Below are positions 20,728 through 29,511 of a stretch of DNA of 64,000 nucleotides, in pieces. The position numbers and the translations under genes were made by a program. Every line of letters starts with the position of its first letter. Within the stretch, counting starts at the first letter, position 1. The DNA comes from Rhodobacteraceae bacterium NBU2976 (GTDB lineage: Bacteria > Pseudomonadota > Alphaproteobacteria > Rhodobacterales > Rhodobacteraceae), in contig JALPRQ010000001.1 in assembly GCA_023630215.1 (NCBI GenBank), positions 124,001-188,000 of the forward strand, given 5' to 3'. The notes beneath the pieces were generated by a model. That model made no database searches and was not told the DNA's origin. It saw nothing but the letters and a program-made list of their open reading frames with translations.

Positions 20728-21564
20728 CTAGGGCTGCGTGTCTGCATTGGCAAGATAGGCAGAAATCAGGGTTGGCAAAAGCGAAAGCTGAAATGACGGA
20801 TCATTCCCCGCGTTCACATTCCAACAGGCCGAAATCGCGCCGTGGGCGATGGCCCAACCAAGAATACGCTGGCGGTCCCATCCCAATCCGTTCGCCAATG
20901 CCGTCGCCAGATGGTCAATACGCGCGGGGTTCTTCACCAGATCGGGGGCACCAACGGGGTTCTGGAACAGGTTGGCGGTTTCATAGACCGGATCACCAAT
21001 CAGGCCCTTGGGGTCGATCACCAGCCAACCGCGATCCGCCAGCAAAATATTGTCATGGTGGAAATCGCCGTGAAGCGGGGTTGCATGATCGTCTGCTAAC
21101 ATCCGTTCGGCAAGCTGCGTCGCATATCGAATATCCTCGCGACTTGCGTCGGGCCAGATTGCCGGGTCATGAGTCAGTAGATCGGCGAATTGCGCGCGAA
21201 GCGGACGCAATGACGGGGGGGTCGGGCGGTGTTTGTGTAGGTGCGGGATCAGGTCACAAATCACCCCAATCGCGGTGGTATCCCCGCCAGCACGCACCAC
21301 ATCCCCCAGCGTTTCACCGGGGACATATTCCATCAGGATCACCTGATCATTGACGCCATAAATCCGCGCCGCCCCCTTACCATTCAGCCACTGCATCAGA
21401 CTCACGCCCAGCATTTCATCCGCGCCATAAGGTTTCAGAAGTTTCAGCACGACCGCGCCGTGATCGGGGCTGTTGGCGCGATAGACGGCACTGGTGGGTG
21501 TATCCGCCAAGGGGGTTACATCGGTCAGTTGCCAGATGGAAATCGCCTGTTGAGCCGACTTCAT
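20728..21564 (-). CDS. APH(6)/hydroxyurea-kinase-family phosphotransferase
   Basis: A 278-residue small-molecule kinase. The catalytic loop HGDFHHDNILL and the metal-binding IDPKGLIGDP are those of the aminoglycoside 6-phosphotransferase/hydroxyurea phosphotransferase family. Its ATG overlaps the pterin dehydratase stop by four bases. The chromosomal operon setting argues for an ordinary metabolic or self-protection kinase rather than acquired streptomycin resistance; the substrate is unknown. Confidence 0.82.
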   Translation of the reverse strand: MKSAQQAISIWQLTDVTPLADTPTSAVYRANSPDHGAVVLKLLKPYGADEMLGVSLMQWLNGKGAARIYGVNDQVILMEYVPGETLGDVVRAGGDTTAIGVICDLIPHLHKHRPTPPSLRPLRAQFADLLTHDPAIWPDASREDIRYATQLAERMLADDHATPLHGDFHHDNILLADRGWLVIDPKGLIGDPVYETANLFQNPVGAPDLVKNPARIDHLATALANGLGWDRQRILGWAIAHGAISACWNVNAGNDPSFQLSLLPTLISAYLANADTQP

Positions 21565-21860
21565 CCGGCCAGATCATCCATTGTCCGCGCCATCTCGACA
21601 TCGCGCATCGACAGACCGTTCACATCATGGCTGATCAGTGTGACCGTGACGCGGTTATAGACGTTGGTCCATTCGGGGTGGTGGTTCATTTTCTCGGCCA
21701 ACAGGGCGACCTGTGTCATCCAACCAAAAGCGGCGCGAAAATCGGCGAATGTAAAGGTTTTGGTCAGCCCGTCACGTTCCGCCATCGGTTCCCAGCCGGC
21801 GGCAAAAAGATCGGGCAGATGGTTGGTGCGTTCGGCATCGGTCAGTTTCGGGGACATCAT
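21561..21860 (-). CDS. phhB: Pterin-4a-carbinolamine dehydratase
   Basis: A 99-residue protein with the family motif EKMNHHPEW followed by NVYNRVTVTLISHDVNGLS, which carries the catalytic His residues. It dehydrates 4a-hydroxytetrahydropterin in pterin recycling. No phenylalanine hydroxylase gene lies nearby. It overlaps both neighbours by four bases (GNAT upstream, kinase downstream), so the three genes are probably co-translated. Confidence 0.92.
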   Translation of the reverse strand: MMSPKLTDAERTNHLPDLFAAGWEPMAERDGLTKTFTFADFRAAFGWMTQVALLAEKMNHHPEWTNVYNRVTVTLISHDVNGLSMRDVEMARTMDDLAG

Positions 21861-23002
21861 TCAGCATCCTCCACTTTGCGAAAAGGGCCATAACTGGTCA
21901 TGATCTCGATATCCTCCCCCACCGCGTCGCGTTCGTGGCGCAGATATTCGTCAACCGCGCGGCGGAAACCCTCATCGGGCATGTAATGCAGTGAGTAGAC
22001 AGGCGAGGGCAGATAGCCCCGCGCCAGCTTATGTTCCCCCTGCGCCCCGGCCTCCACCCGCAAACCATGGGCAATCGCGTAGTCAATCGCCTGATAGTAA
22101 CACAGTTCAAAATGCAGGCAGGAGTGATCCTCGACACAGCCCCAATAACGGCCAAACAGGGTCTCGCCCCCGATGAAATTCAGCGCTCCGGCTATATAGC
22201 GCCCCTCGCGTTCCGCTAGCACCAGCAGGATATCGTTGCGCAAAGTGGCCTGCGCACAGTCGAAAAATTCGCGCGTCAGATATGGCCGCCCCCATTTGCG
22301 ACTGCCTGTGTCCTGATAAAATTGCCAGAAGGCATCCCAATGATGAGGTTCGATAACATCCCCGGTCAACTGCACGATTTTCCCGCCAAACGCCTGCGCG
22401 GTGGCACGTTCCTTGCGGATATTTTTGCGCTTACGGCTGGAGAGGTCGGCCAGGAAGGCGTCGAAATTCGTGTAACCGTCATTTTCCCAGTGAAATTGCT
22501 GAGTCATGCGCTGCAACAGTCCCAGCTCGCCGCCAAATTCATATTCCTCGCCCGTGCAGAAGGTTACATGGAAGGACGACAAGTGGTTATTCCGCGTCAG
22601 CTGCATCGCCCCATCCAGTAGCGCGCGTCGTGCGATGTCCGTATCCGCCAAAATCCGCCGCCCGGTTGCCGGGGTAAAGGGCACGGCGCATTGCAGCTTC
22701 GGATAATAGCGCCCGCCCGCCTGTTCATAGGCATGCGCAAAACTGTGGTCGAAGATATATTCCCCTTGCGAGTGGCTTTTGGCATATAGCGGCATAACCC
22801 CGATCACCTCGCCCTCGGCACGGGCGACCAGGTGATAGGGCTGCCAGCCCGAACGTCCGCCGACAGAACCGCTATCCTCTAGCGCTTTCAGGAAGCGATG
22901 GCTGGTAAAGGGATCAAACGGTGCAACCCCGGCAAAGCGGTCCCAGTCGGCGGCGTCGATCCCGTCGATGGATTGTAACATATCGATCTGGATTTCCGCC
23001 AT
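21857..23002 (-). CDS. GNAT-like N-acyltransferase (COG3146/DUF482 type)
   Basis: A 381-residue protein resembling the COG3146 family of FemAB-related GNAT proteins: SHRFLKALEDSGSVGGRSGWQPYH near the N-terminus, SRKRKNIRKER in the middle, and HKLARGYLPSPVYSLHYM near the C-terminus. The biochemical role is unknown. The ATG at 23002 (MAEIQIDML) is chosen over a frame extension to 23050. It heads the overlapping three-gene operon. Confidence 0.8.
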   Translation of the reverse strand: MAEIQIDMLQSIDGIDAADWDRFAGVAPFDPFTSHRFLKALEDSGSVGGRSGWQPYHLVARAEGEVIGVMPLYAKSHSQGEYIFDHSFAHAYEQAGGRYYPKLQCAVPFTPATGRRILADTDIARRALLDGAMQLTRNNHLSSFHVTFCTGEEYEFGGELGLLQRMTQQFHWENDGYTNFDAFLADLSSRKRKNIRKERATAQAFGGKIVQLTGDVIEPHHWDAFWQFYQDTGSRKWGRPYLTREFFDCAQATLRNDILLVLAEREGRYIAGALNFIGGETLFGRYWGCVEDHSCLHFELCYYQAIDYAIAHGLRVEAGAQGEHKLARGYLPSPVYSLHYMPDEGFRRAVDEYLRHERDAVGEDIEIMTSYGPFRKVEDAE

Positions 23003-23109
23003 AAACCGCCCTTTCCCAACACAAGATGGCGTAAGGGCGTGAAACGTCAACAGCTTGTCGTCACAATTTCTTTGGCTATACTGGCGCGGATTTAAGCAGG
23101 GGGCTAAAC

Positions 23110-24087
23110 ATGTGGGATTTCTCCATGTCCAAGGCGATGGGTCTGATGTTCAAGACCCTGCCGTTTGTGATTTTCCGGGTTCTCGTGTATTTTGGCATCT
23201 CGGTCGCCTTCGTGCTGGCCACCGGGACGGGCGCAGGCATCGGCTGGGGTATCGGCGCGTTCGGTGACGAGGAATTCCGCGCCGGCGCGATTTTCTATGG
23301 TGGCGGCATCGGCTTCGCACTGGCCGCCGGGGTGCTGTATTTCCTACGGGAATATTTGCTTTACATGGTCAAGGCCGGGCATATCGCCGTGATGCTGGAA
23401 ATCATGCAAGGCAAGGAGCTGCCGGGCGGACGCGGACAAATCGAATATGCCCAGAAAATCGTGAAAGACCGCTTTAAGGAGGCGAATATCCTGTTCGCGA
23501 TGGACCAGCTGATCACCGGCGTGATCCGGATGGTCACGGGTATGCTGGAAGGGATCGCCTCGCTGATCCCGATCCCGGCGTTGCAGAATATCGTTGGCGT
23601 GATCAAAGCCTTCTTGAAGGTTGCGGTTGGGTTTTTGGACGAAATCATCCTCGCCTATATCATCAAGAAAGACGCCGACAACCCGTGGGAAACCGCGCAG
23701 GAGGGGTTGGTCTATTATGCCCAGAACTCCAAACATATCATCAAGAACGCGGCGTTTCTGGCATTGTTCCTGTATGTGCTGTCCTTCGTGGTGTTCCTGC
23801 TGATGCTGGCCCCGGCGGCGTTTTTCGTCTGGCTGATCCCGGGCGCATGGTCGGCAGGTGGGTTCGTATTCGCGCTGATCTTTGCGTGGGCAGTGAAAAA
23901 GGCCCTGCTGGACCCGTTCGCGCTGGCCTGCATGATGCAGGTGTATTTCGAGGTGATCGAGGATCAAACCCCCGACCCGGTCTGGGAAGGGCATCTGGCG
24001 AATGTTTCGAAAAAATTCATGAAGCTAAAAGATCGCGCCGTGAAGTGGGCCGGTGGCAATGCGGGAACGCCAAAGCCGGAGGTGTAA
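23110..24087 (+). CDS. Multi-pass membrane protein of unknown function
   Basis: A 325-residue protein with about five or six hydrophobic segments (near 17-45, 60-85, 165-185, 215-245 and 248-275) separated by charged loops. The central loop after LYMVKAGHIAVMLEIMQGKELPGGRGQIEYAQ is strongly conserved-looking. I do not recognise a named family. The ATG at 23110 follows a GGGGG ribosome site, and a terminator follows at 24108-24151, so it appears to be a single gene. Confidence 0.75.
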   Translation: MWDFSMSKAMGLMFKTLPFVIFRVLVYFGISVAFVLATGTGAGIGWGIGAFGDEEFRAGAIFYGGGIGFALAAGVLYFLREYLLYMVKAGHIAVMLEIMQGKELPGGRGQIEYAQKIVKDRFKEANILFAMDQLITGVIRMVTGMLEGIASLIPIPALQNIVGVIKAFLKVAVGFLDEIILAYIIKKDADNPWETAQEGLVYYAQNSKHIIKNAAFLALFLYVLSFVVFLLMLAPAAFFVWLIPGAWSAGGFVFALIFAWAVKKALLDPFALACMMQVYFEVIEDQTPDPVWEGHLANVSKKFMKLKDRAVKWAGGNAGTPKPEV

Positions 24088-24107
24088 CGACCCCGTTTGT
24101 GATATAA

Positions 24108-24151
24108 GGGCGGGCGCCTGACCGTGGGATGGCGCCGCCCTGCTTGTTTTT
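24108..24151 (+). terminator. Intrinsic terminator after the membrane-protein gene
   Basis: GGGCG-G-GCGCC at 24108-24118 pairs with GGCGC-CGCCC at 24131-24140 (one bulged G) around a 12-base loop, followed by TGCTTGTTTTT. Confidence 0.7.
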
Positions 24152-24237
24152 GGCACTTTATGGTGCCGTCGCCTCTTACCTTCGAACTTTTCACCCCATT
24201 GTGAAAGCACCAGCCCATCGGCTTGCGCCGTGAGCGG

Positions 24238-26874
24238 TTAACTTTTCAACAAATCCCGCAATTCGTAAATCAGCGCCAGCGCGTCCTTCGGCGTCAGCTC
24301 ATCCGGCAGAATATCCTTTAACCGATCCTCCACCTCGGACGGCTTGGTTGGCTGCGAGATCGGCGCAGGTGTCGCGCTGAACAGGGGCAAATCGTCAATC
24401 AGTGTCTCGGCCTTACCGCCCCCCTCGCGGTCGCCCTTCTCCAGCGCTTCCAGCACCACGCGGGCACGTTCGACCACCGCGGGCGGCAACCCGGCCAGTT
24501 TCGCCACCTGCACGCCATAGGACCGATCCGCCGCGCCTTCGCGCACCTCGTGCAGGAACACGACGTCACCTTCCCATTCGCGCACGGCGACGGTGGCGTT
24601 GCGCAGGCCTTCCAGCTTCGCGGCCAATGCGGTCAGTTCGTGGTAGTGCGTCGCGAATAGCGTCCGGCATTTGTTGACGTCATGCAGGTTTTCGAGCGTC
24701 GCCCACGCAATCGACAGACCGTCATAGGTGGATGTGCCACGCCCGATTTCATCCAAAATCACCAGCGCCCGCTCGCCCGCCTGATTCAATATCGCTGCCG
24801 TTTCGACCATCTCTACCATGAAGGTGGAGCGTCCGCGCGCCAGATCATCTGCAGCACCGACACGGCTGAACAGTTGATCCACCATGCCGATATGGGCCGA
24901 AGTTGCCGGAACATAAGCGCCCATCTGTGCCAGCAGCGCGATAAGCGCATTCTGGCGCAGGAATGTTGATTTACCTGCCATGTTTGGCCCGGTCAGCAGC
25001 CAGACTTGACGGTCGGACAGGTCACAATCATTGGCGACAAAACTTTCCCCCGCGCGGCGCAACGCGGCCTCCACCACCGGGTGGCGACCGCCCTCAATCC
25101 GAAAATCGCGCGTGGCGGTCATGGTGGGCCGCACCCAATCCTCCCCCACGGCGAGGTCAGCAAGTGCTGCCGCCAGATCTACCTCGGCCAGTGCCTTGGC
25201 CGCTTGTGCAATCTGCGCGGCCTCAGCCATTACGGCAGCCCGTAAATCGGCAAAAATGCCTTTCTCCAGTTCGAGCGCCCGCCCTCCGGCGTTAAGGATT
25301 TTCGTCTCCATCTCTGACAGCGGCACCGTTGTGAACCGCACCTGATTGGCCGTCGTCTGGCGGTGGATGAAGGTTTCAGAAAAAGGCTCGGACAGCATTT
25401 TGTCCGCATGGTTCGCGGTCGTTTCGATGAAATAGCCCAGCACGTTATTATGCTTGATCTTTAGCGATCCGATGCCGGTCGTCTCGACATACTCCGCCTG
25501 CATACCGGCGATCACCGACCGCCCCTCGTCCCGCAGCTTGCGCGCCTCGTCCAGATCAGTGTTGAACCCATCCGCCAAAAAGCCGCCATCCCGCGCCAGC
25601 AAGGGCGGCTCGGCGACCAATGCGGAATCCAGCAGATCGACCAGCGAATCGTGGCCTTGCATATCGGCAATCGCGGCGTTTAGGCGCGGGGGCAGTGATC
25701 CGCTGCCGAGGGTGCCAGCTAACGCCCCCGCCTGTGCCAAGCCATCGCGCAAGGCCGCCAGATCGCGCGGGCCACCCCGATCCAGCGCCAGCCGCGACAG
25801 CGCGCGTTCCATGTCCGGCACTTTGCGCAGCGCATCCCGCGTGTCCTGCGCGGCCAGACGATCTTCAACAAAGAACGCAACCGCGTCATGGCGATCCGCG
25901 ATTTCGGCCAAATCGGTGGAGGGGCTGGTCAGCCGCACCTGCAACAACCGCGCGCCGCCCCCCGTCACCGTCCGGTCAATCGTTGCCAGCAGCGATCCCG
26001 CGCGCTCCCCCGACAGGGTACGCGTCAGCTCCAGATTGCGCCGTGTGGCCGCGTCGATCTGCATCGTGCCGCCTTGGGCTTCCTTGACCGGTGGGCGCAG
26101 CAGGGGCAGTTTTCCGCGCTGCGTGATCTCCAGATAATCAACAATCGCGCCCATCGCGGCGGTTTCAGCGCGATCAAACGTGCCAAACGCATCCAACGAT
26201 TTCACTTTGAACAGATCATGCAACCGCCCCTCGGCCGCCGTGCTGTCAAAGGACGCCGCAGCCATGGGAGTCAGGGTCGCCCCCATATCCTCGACCACCG
26301 GGCGATACTCCTCTGCCGTGCTGTCGGACATCAGCACCTCGCGCGGGGCGAGGCGGGCGATGGTGGGGGACAGGCTGGCGCGGGTAATGGGTGCGACGTG
26401 AAAATCCCCGGTCGAGACATCGACCCACGCAATCGCCATCTGATCCCGGACCTGCGCGACAGCCGCCAGAAAGTTGTGCCGCCGCGCATCCAGCAGCGAA
26501 TCCTCGGTCAAGGTCCCCGGCGTCACCAGTCGCACGACGTCACGCTTCACAACGGCCTTATACCCACGTTTCTTCGCCTCTGCGGGGTCCTCCATCTGTT
26601 CGGCAATCGCGACGCGGAACCCTTTACGAATAAGGGTCAGCAAATACCCCTCGGCGGCATGATGGGGGACGCCGCACATGGCGATATCCTCACCCAGATG
26701 CTTGCCGCGTTTGGTGAGGGCAATATCCAGCGCCTCGGCGGCGGCAATGGCGTCGTCAAAGAACATCTCGTAAAAATCGCCCATGCGATAGAATAGCAGA
26801 GCGTCCGGATAGCGATCCTTGATCTCCAGAAACTGCGCCATCATGGGCGTTACATTGCTGTCCGTCGCCGCCAT
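24238..26874 (-). CDS. mutS: DNA mismatch repair protein MutS
   Basis: An 878-residue MutS that recognises mismatches and recruits MutL. The N-terminal mismatch-binding motif GDFYEMFF is intact near residue 32, the Walker A site is GPNMAGKSTFLRQ near 630, and ILDEIGRGTSTYDGLS is the Walker B/signature region. The ATG at 26874 follows a G-rich ribosome site. Length is normal. Confidence 0.97.
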   Translation of the reverse strand: MAATDSNVTPMMAQFLEIKDRYPDALLFYRMGDFYEMFFDDAIAAAEALDIALTKRGKHLGEDIAMCGVPHHAAEGYLLTLIRKGFRVAIAEQMEDPAEAKKRGYKAVVKRDVVRLVTPGTLTEDSLLDARRHNFLAAVAQVRDQMAIAWVDVSTGDFHVAPITRASLSPTIARLAPREVLMSDSTAEEYRPVVEDMGATLTPMAAASFDSTAAEGRLHDLFKVKSLDAFGTFDRAETAAMGAIVDYLEITQRGKLPLLRPPVKEAQGGTMQIDAATRRNLELTRTLSGERAGSLLATIDRTVTGGGARLLQVRLTSPSTDLAEIADRHDAVAFFVEDRLAAQDTRDALRKVPDMERALSRLALDRGGPRDLAALRDGLAQAGALAGTLGSGSLPPRLNAAIADMQGHDSLVDLLDSALVAEPPLLARDGGFLADGFNTDLDEARKLRDEGRSVIAGMQAEYVETTGIGSLKIKHNNVLGYFIETTANHADKMLSEPFSETFIHRQTTANQVRFTTVPLSEMETKILNAGGRALELEKGIFADLRAAVMAEAAQIAQAAKALAEVDLAAALADLAVGEDWVRPTMTATRDFRIEGGRHPVVEAALRRAGESFVANDCDLSDRQVWLLTGPNMAGKSTFLRQNALIALLAQMGAYVPATSAHIGMVDQLFSRVGAADDLARGRSTFMVEMVETAAILNQAGERALVILDEIGRGTSTYDGLSIAWATLENLHDVNKCRTLFATHYHELTALAAKLEGLRNATVAVREWEGDVVFLHEVREGAADRSYGVQVAKLAGLPPAVVERARVVLEALEKGDREGGGKAETLIDDLPLFSATPAPISQPTKPSEVEDRLKDILPDELTPKDALALIYELRDLLKS

Positions 26875-26933
26875 CGACCCCCCTGTTTGGCGCTATTGCT
26901 AGCATGCCGTGGGGGACAGGAAAACCGCTCAAA

Positions 26934-27464
26934 TCACAGGCGGAACCATTTTTGGATGATGGTGCCGACCGTGCCGTCATCGCCCCGGATTGGTTCGAAC
27001 AGCAGCTCGGTATCCGTGCAGGTATAGAGACCCGCTGCCGCACCTATCGGGGCCATTTCATCGGTGACGGGGATTTCCATCACCATCGCCTCCATCCCCG
27101 GCATTTTCACACTGGCCGTGGCGGTGTAGGCGAAATCGCCCATGGTGAAAAAGAAATCCTCGCCCTCCGCCACGACGCTGAATTCGCCACGCCCGACAAG
27201 GGTCACGTCCGTGGGCGGCACCCCTTCGACTTTGGTGCCGATGGTCAGACCCGCAATGTCATATTGTCCGTCGCCCGTGTCGAAAATTGTCATCAGCGCC
27301 TCGCCGGTGATGGACACCTCCTCAGCATCCATCACGTCCATCATCTGCTCGCCAAATTGCAGGTAATCGGGTTCCCACATACCGACCAGACATGGATCGA
27401 CGGCGTAGGCGGATGTGGCAATACTGCCGAGTGCGACGGCAGTCGCAAGTTTGATCTTGGTCAT
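26934..27464 (-). CDS. Secreted hypothetical protein
   Basis: A 176-residue protein with a Sec signal peptide (MTKIKLATAVALGSIATSAYA, cleavage after AYA). The mature part has a PCLVGMWEPD start, repeated beta-rich segments, and two Cys (DPCLVG and YTCTDTE) that may form a disulfide. The pattern resembles lipocalin-like or DUF-type periplasmic beta proteins, but I do not recognise a family. It ends 59 bases before the mutS start on the same strand. Confidence 0.75.
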   Translation of the reverse strand: MTKIKLATAVALGSIATSAYAVDPCLVGMWEPDYLQFGEQMMDVMDAEEVSITGEALMTIFDTGDGQYDIAGLTIGTKVEGVPPTDVTLVGRGEFSVVAEGEDFFFTMGDFAYTATASVKMPGMEAMVMEIPVTDEMAPIGAAAGLYTCTDTELLFEPIRGDDGTVGTIIQKWFRL

Positions 27465-27558
27465 AGTTGGCCCCCTGATTGTTGCGTTAACCTTAGCGTG
27501 ACGGGCCAGATCGGCAAGGTATGTGAGAAAACTTGCAGATCGGGACTGAAGCTATTAG

Positions 27559-27575
27559 TTTAGAATAATTCTAAA
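27559..27575 (+). promoter_or_regulatory. Irr-box / iron control element before mbfA
   Basis: TTTAGAATAATTCTAAA is a perfect 17-base palindrome and matches the iron control element bound by the haem-responsive regulator Irr in alphaproteobacteria. It ends 13 bases before the mbfA ATG, a position expected for repression. mbfA is a known Irr target in related organisms. Confidence 0.85.
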
Positions 27576-27588
27576 AATAGGGGCCGAC

Positions 27589-28563
27589 ATGCTGCAATCC
27601 CTGACCAACCGCCGCCATTTCAAGGACCTGTCCGAGGCCGAGATTCTGGCGCTCGCCATTTCGTCCGAAGAGGACGACGCGCGAATTTACGCGACCTACG
27701 CCGCCGAACTGCGCGATGATTTCCCCGCCTCTGCCGCCGTGTTCGATGAAATGGTGGCCGAGGAGAATGCACATCGCCATCGTCTGATCGACGCCTTTAC
27801 CAAGCGGTTCGGCGACACGATCCCCCTGATCCGGCGTGAACATGTCGCGGGCTATTACAATCGCCGCCCCGTCTGGCTGGTACAGAATTTGGGATTGGAA
27901 CGTATCCGCGAAGAAGCCCGCAAGATGGAGCAAGACGCGCATAATTTCTACCTCGCCGCCGCGCAGCGCAGTAGCGATCCGGACACCCGCAAATTGCTGG
28001 GCGATCTGGCCGCTGCCGAAGCTGGACACGCCAAAACCGCGGGCGAGTTGACCGAGGAGTTGGAGGGCAAAGCGGGCGAGGATGAAAAGGCCACCGCCCA
28101 TCGCCAGTTTGTGCTGACATGGGTGCAGCCGGGCCTTGCGGGGCTGATGGACGGGTCGGTGTCCACGCTGGCCCCGATCTTCGCGACGGCCTTCGCGACG
28201 CAGGACCCGTGGACGACGTTCCTTGTCGGTCTGGCCGCGTCCGTCGGTGCCGGGATTTCGATGGGCTTTACCGAGGCCGCGCATGATGACGGCGTCATCT
28301 CGGGTCGCGGCTCGCCCATCAAGCGCGGGCTGGCCTCTGGCATCATGACGGCGGTCGGCGGTTTGGGCCATGCACTCCCTTACCTGATCCCCGATTTCTG
28401 GACCGCCACGATCATCGCCTTCATCGTCGTATTCGTCGAACTGTGGGCGATTGCGTGGATCCAGAACCGCTATATGGAAACCTCTTACGCCCGTGCGATC
28501 TTCCAGGTTGTTCTGGGCGGCGGGCTGGTGTTAGCTGCCGGGATACTGATCGGCGGAGGGTAA
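27589..28563 (+). CDS. mbfA: Membrane-bound ferritin-like iron exporter MbfA
   Basis: A 324-residue fusion of an N-terminal ferritin-like (rubrerythrin) domain (about 1-155) with a C-terminal VIT1/CCC1-type membrane domain (about 175-324). Di-iron ligands of the E-x-x-H type are seen in MVAEENAHRH and LAAAEAGHA. The membrane half shows VQPGLAGLMDGSVSTLAPIFA and GAGISMGFTEAAHDD, typical of the VIT family. MbfA exports iron and protects against iron and peroxide stress in rhizobia. The perfect Irr box upstream predicts derepression when iron is plentiful. The stop is one base before the next ATG. Confidence 0.92.
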   Translation: MLQSLTNRRHFKDLSEAEILALAISSEEDDARIYATYAAELRDDFPASAAVFDEMVAEENAHRHRLIDAFTKRFGDTIPLIRREHVAGYYNRRPVWLVQNLGLERIREEARKMEQDAHNFYLAAAQRSSDPDTRKLLGDLAAAEAGHAKTAGELTEELEGKAGEDEKATAHRQFVLTWVQPGLAGLMDGSVSTLAPIFATAFATQDPWTTFLVGLAASVGAGISMGFTEAAHDDGVISGRGSPIKRGLASGIMTAVGGLGHALPYLIPDFWTATIIAFIVVFVELWAIAWIQNRYMETSYARAIFQVVLGGGLVLAAGILIGGG

Positions 28564-28564
28564 T

Positions 28565-29437
28565 ATGCGGTTCATCTGGGTTCTGGCGTTTCTGGGCACA
28601 ACGGCACAGGCGCAGGAACCACTATGGCCGCAAGTCTCTGCCCTGCTGACCGAACGCTGCATTATTTGCCATTCCGGTAGCGGGGCGCCGCTGGGCTTGT
28701 CGCTCGACAGCTATGACGGGCTGATGAACGGGTCGTTTATGGGGTCGGTCGTCACCCCAGGCGATCCCGCCGGGTCCGAAATCATCCGCCGTCTGCGCGG
28801 GCAATCCACCCCACAAATGCCGCTCGACGGTCCGCCGTTTCTTGACGATGTCCAAATCGCACTGGTCGAACGCTGGATCGCCGCCGGTGCAGAACAGGAT
28901 GGCGAAAGCATCATCGCCGAAACCGCCCCTGATGACGGCATCATCACATACCGCGACGTTGAACCCATCTTCAAACAACGCTGCATCGTCTGCCATTCTG
29001 ACAATGGCCGCTATACCGCCCCGCCCGAGGGGCTGCGTCTGACCTCGCTGGCCGACATGCTGGCCGGGGGCGAGCGCGTGGTCCTGATCCCGGGTAATCC
29101 GCAGGCAAGCGAAATCTGGCGGCGGATCGAAGGGCTGGCCGACCCTCGCATGCCGTTCGACGGCCCGCCTTATCTGTCGGACGCGGAGATCGCCCTCATC
29201 CGCGACTGGATCGCCAATGGCGCGATGGATGATGACGGCGCCCCATCGGCCATTCCCACCGGCTATGTCCGTTTCCGGGGGCTGGTGACGGGCGAAAACG
29301 AAATCGACGGCGTGCCGTTCAGAGTTACCCCGAACACACGGGTGGAGGATCGCCTGACCATCGGCCAACAGGCCGAGGTCCGCGCCACCATAAACCCCGA
29401 CGGCAGCCTGATGGCCTATCGGTTACGGGCGCGGTGA
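28565..29437 (+). CDS. Periplasmic di-haem cytochrome-like protein with C-terminal DUF5666-like domain
   Basis: A 290-residue exported protein (signal MRFIWVLAFLGTTAQAQ) with two repeats, each holding a c-type haem site: CIICH (32-36) and CIVCH (140-144). Each is followed by a Met in a matching context (PQMPLDGPPF and PRMPFDGPPY), suggesting His-Met haem ligation. The C-terminal 55 residues (RGLVTGENEIDGVPF onward) look like a small DUF5666-type beta domain. The gene starts one base after the mbfA stop, so it should share the Irr-controlled transcript. A role in iron redox chemistry alongside MbfA is inference only. Confidence 0.8.
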   Translation: MRFIWVLAFLGTTAQAQEPLWPQVSALLTERCIICHSGSGAPLGLSLDSYDGLMNGSFMGSVVTPGDPAGSEIIRRLRGQSTPQMPLDGPPFLDDVQIALVERWIAAGAEQDGESIIAETAPDDGIITYRDVEPIFKQRCIVCHSDNGRYTAPPEGLRLTSLADMLAGGERVVLIPGNPQASEIWRRIEGLADPRMPFDGPPYLSDAEIALIRDWIANGAMDDDGAPSAIPTGYVRFRGLVTGENEIDGVPFRVTPNTRVEDRLTIGQQAEVRATINPDGSLMAYRLRAR

Positions 29438-29511
29438 CTCCGCCCTTGCCCCCTTGTTTCACTTATGTGTAAGGTTCCGGCTCGCAGCCTAACCACCACG
29501 AAAGATACATC

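Noticed and set aside
20728-21564. Acquired streptomycin-resistance gene
   Set aside because: The kinase is embedded by four-base overlap in a chromosomal operon without mobile-element signals, so an acquired resistance role is not supported.
22318-22340. A further ATTGCC-N4-GGCAAT site
   Set aside because: The copy at about 22321 has one mismatch (GGCATC), lies far from the ParB-like gene and sits in a coding region, so it is treated as chance.
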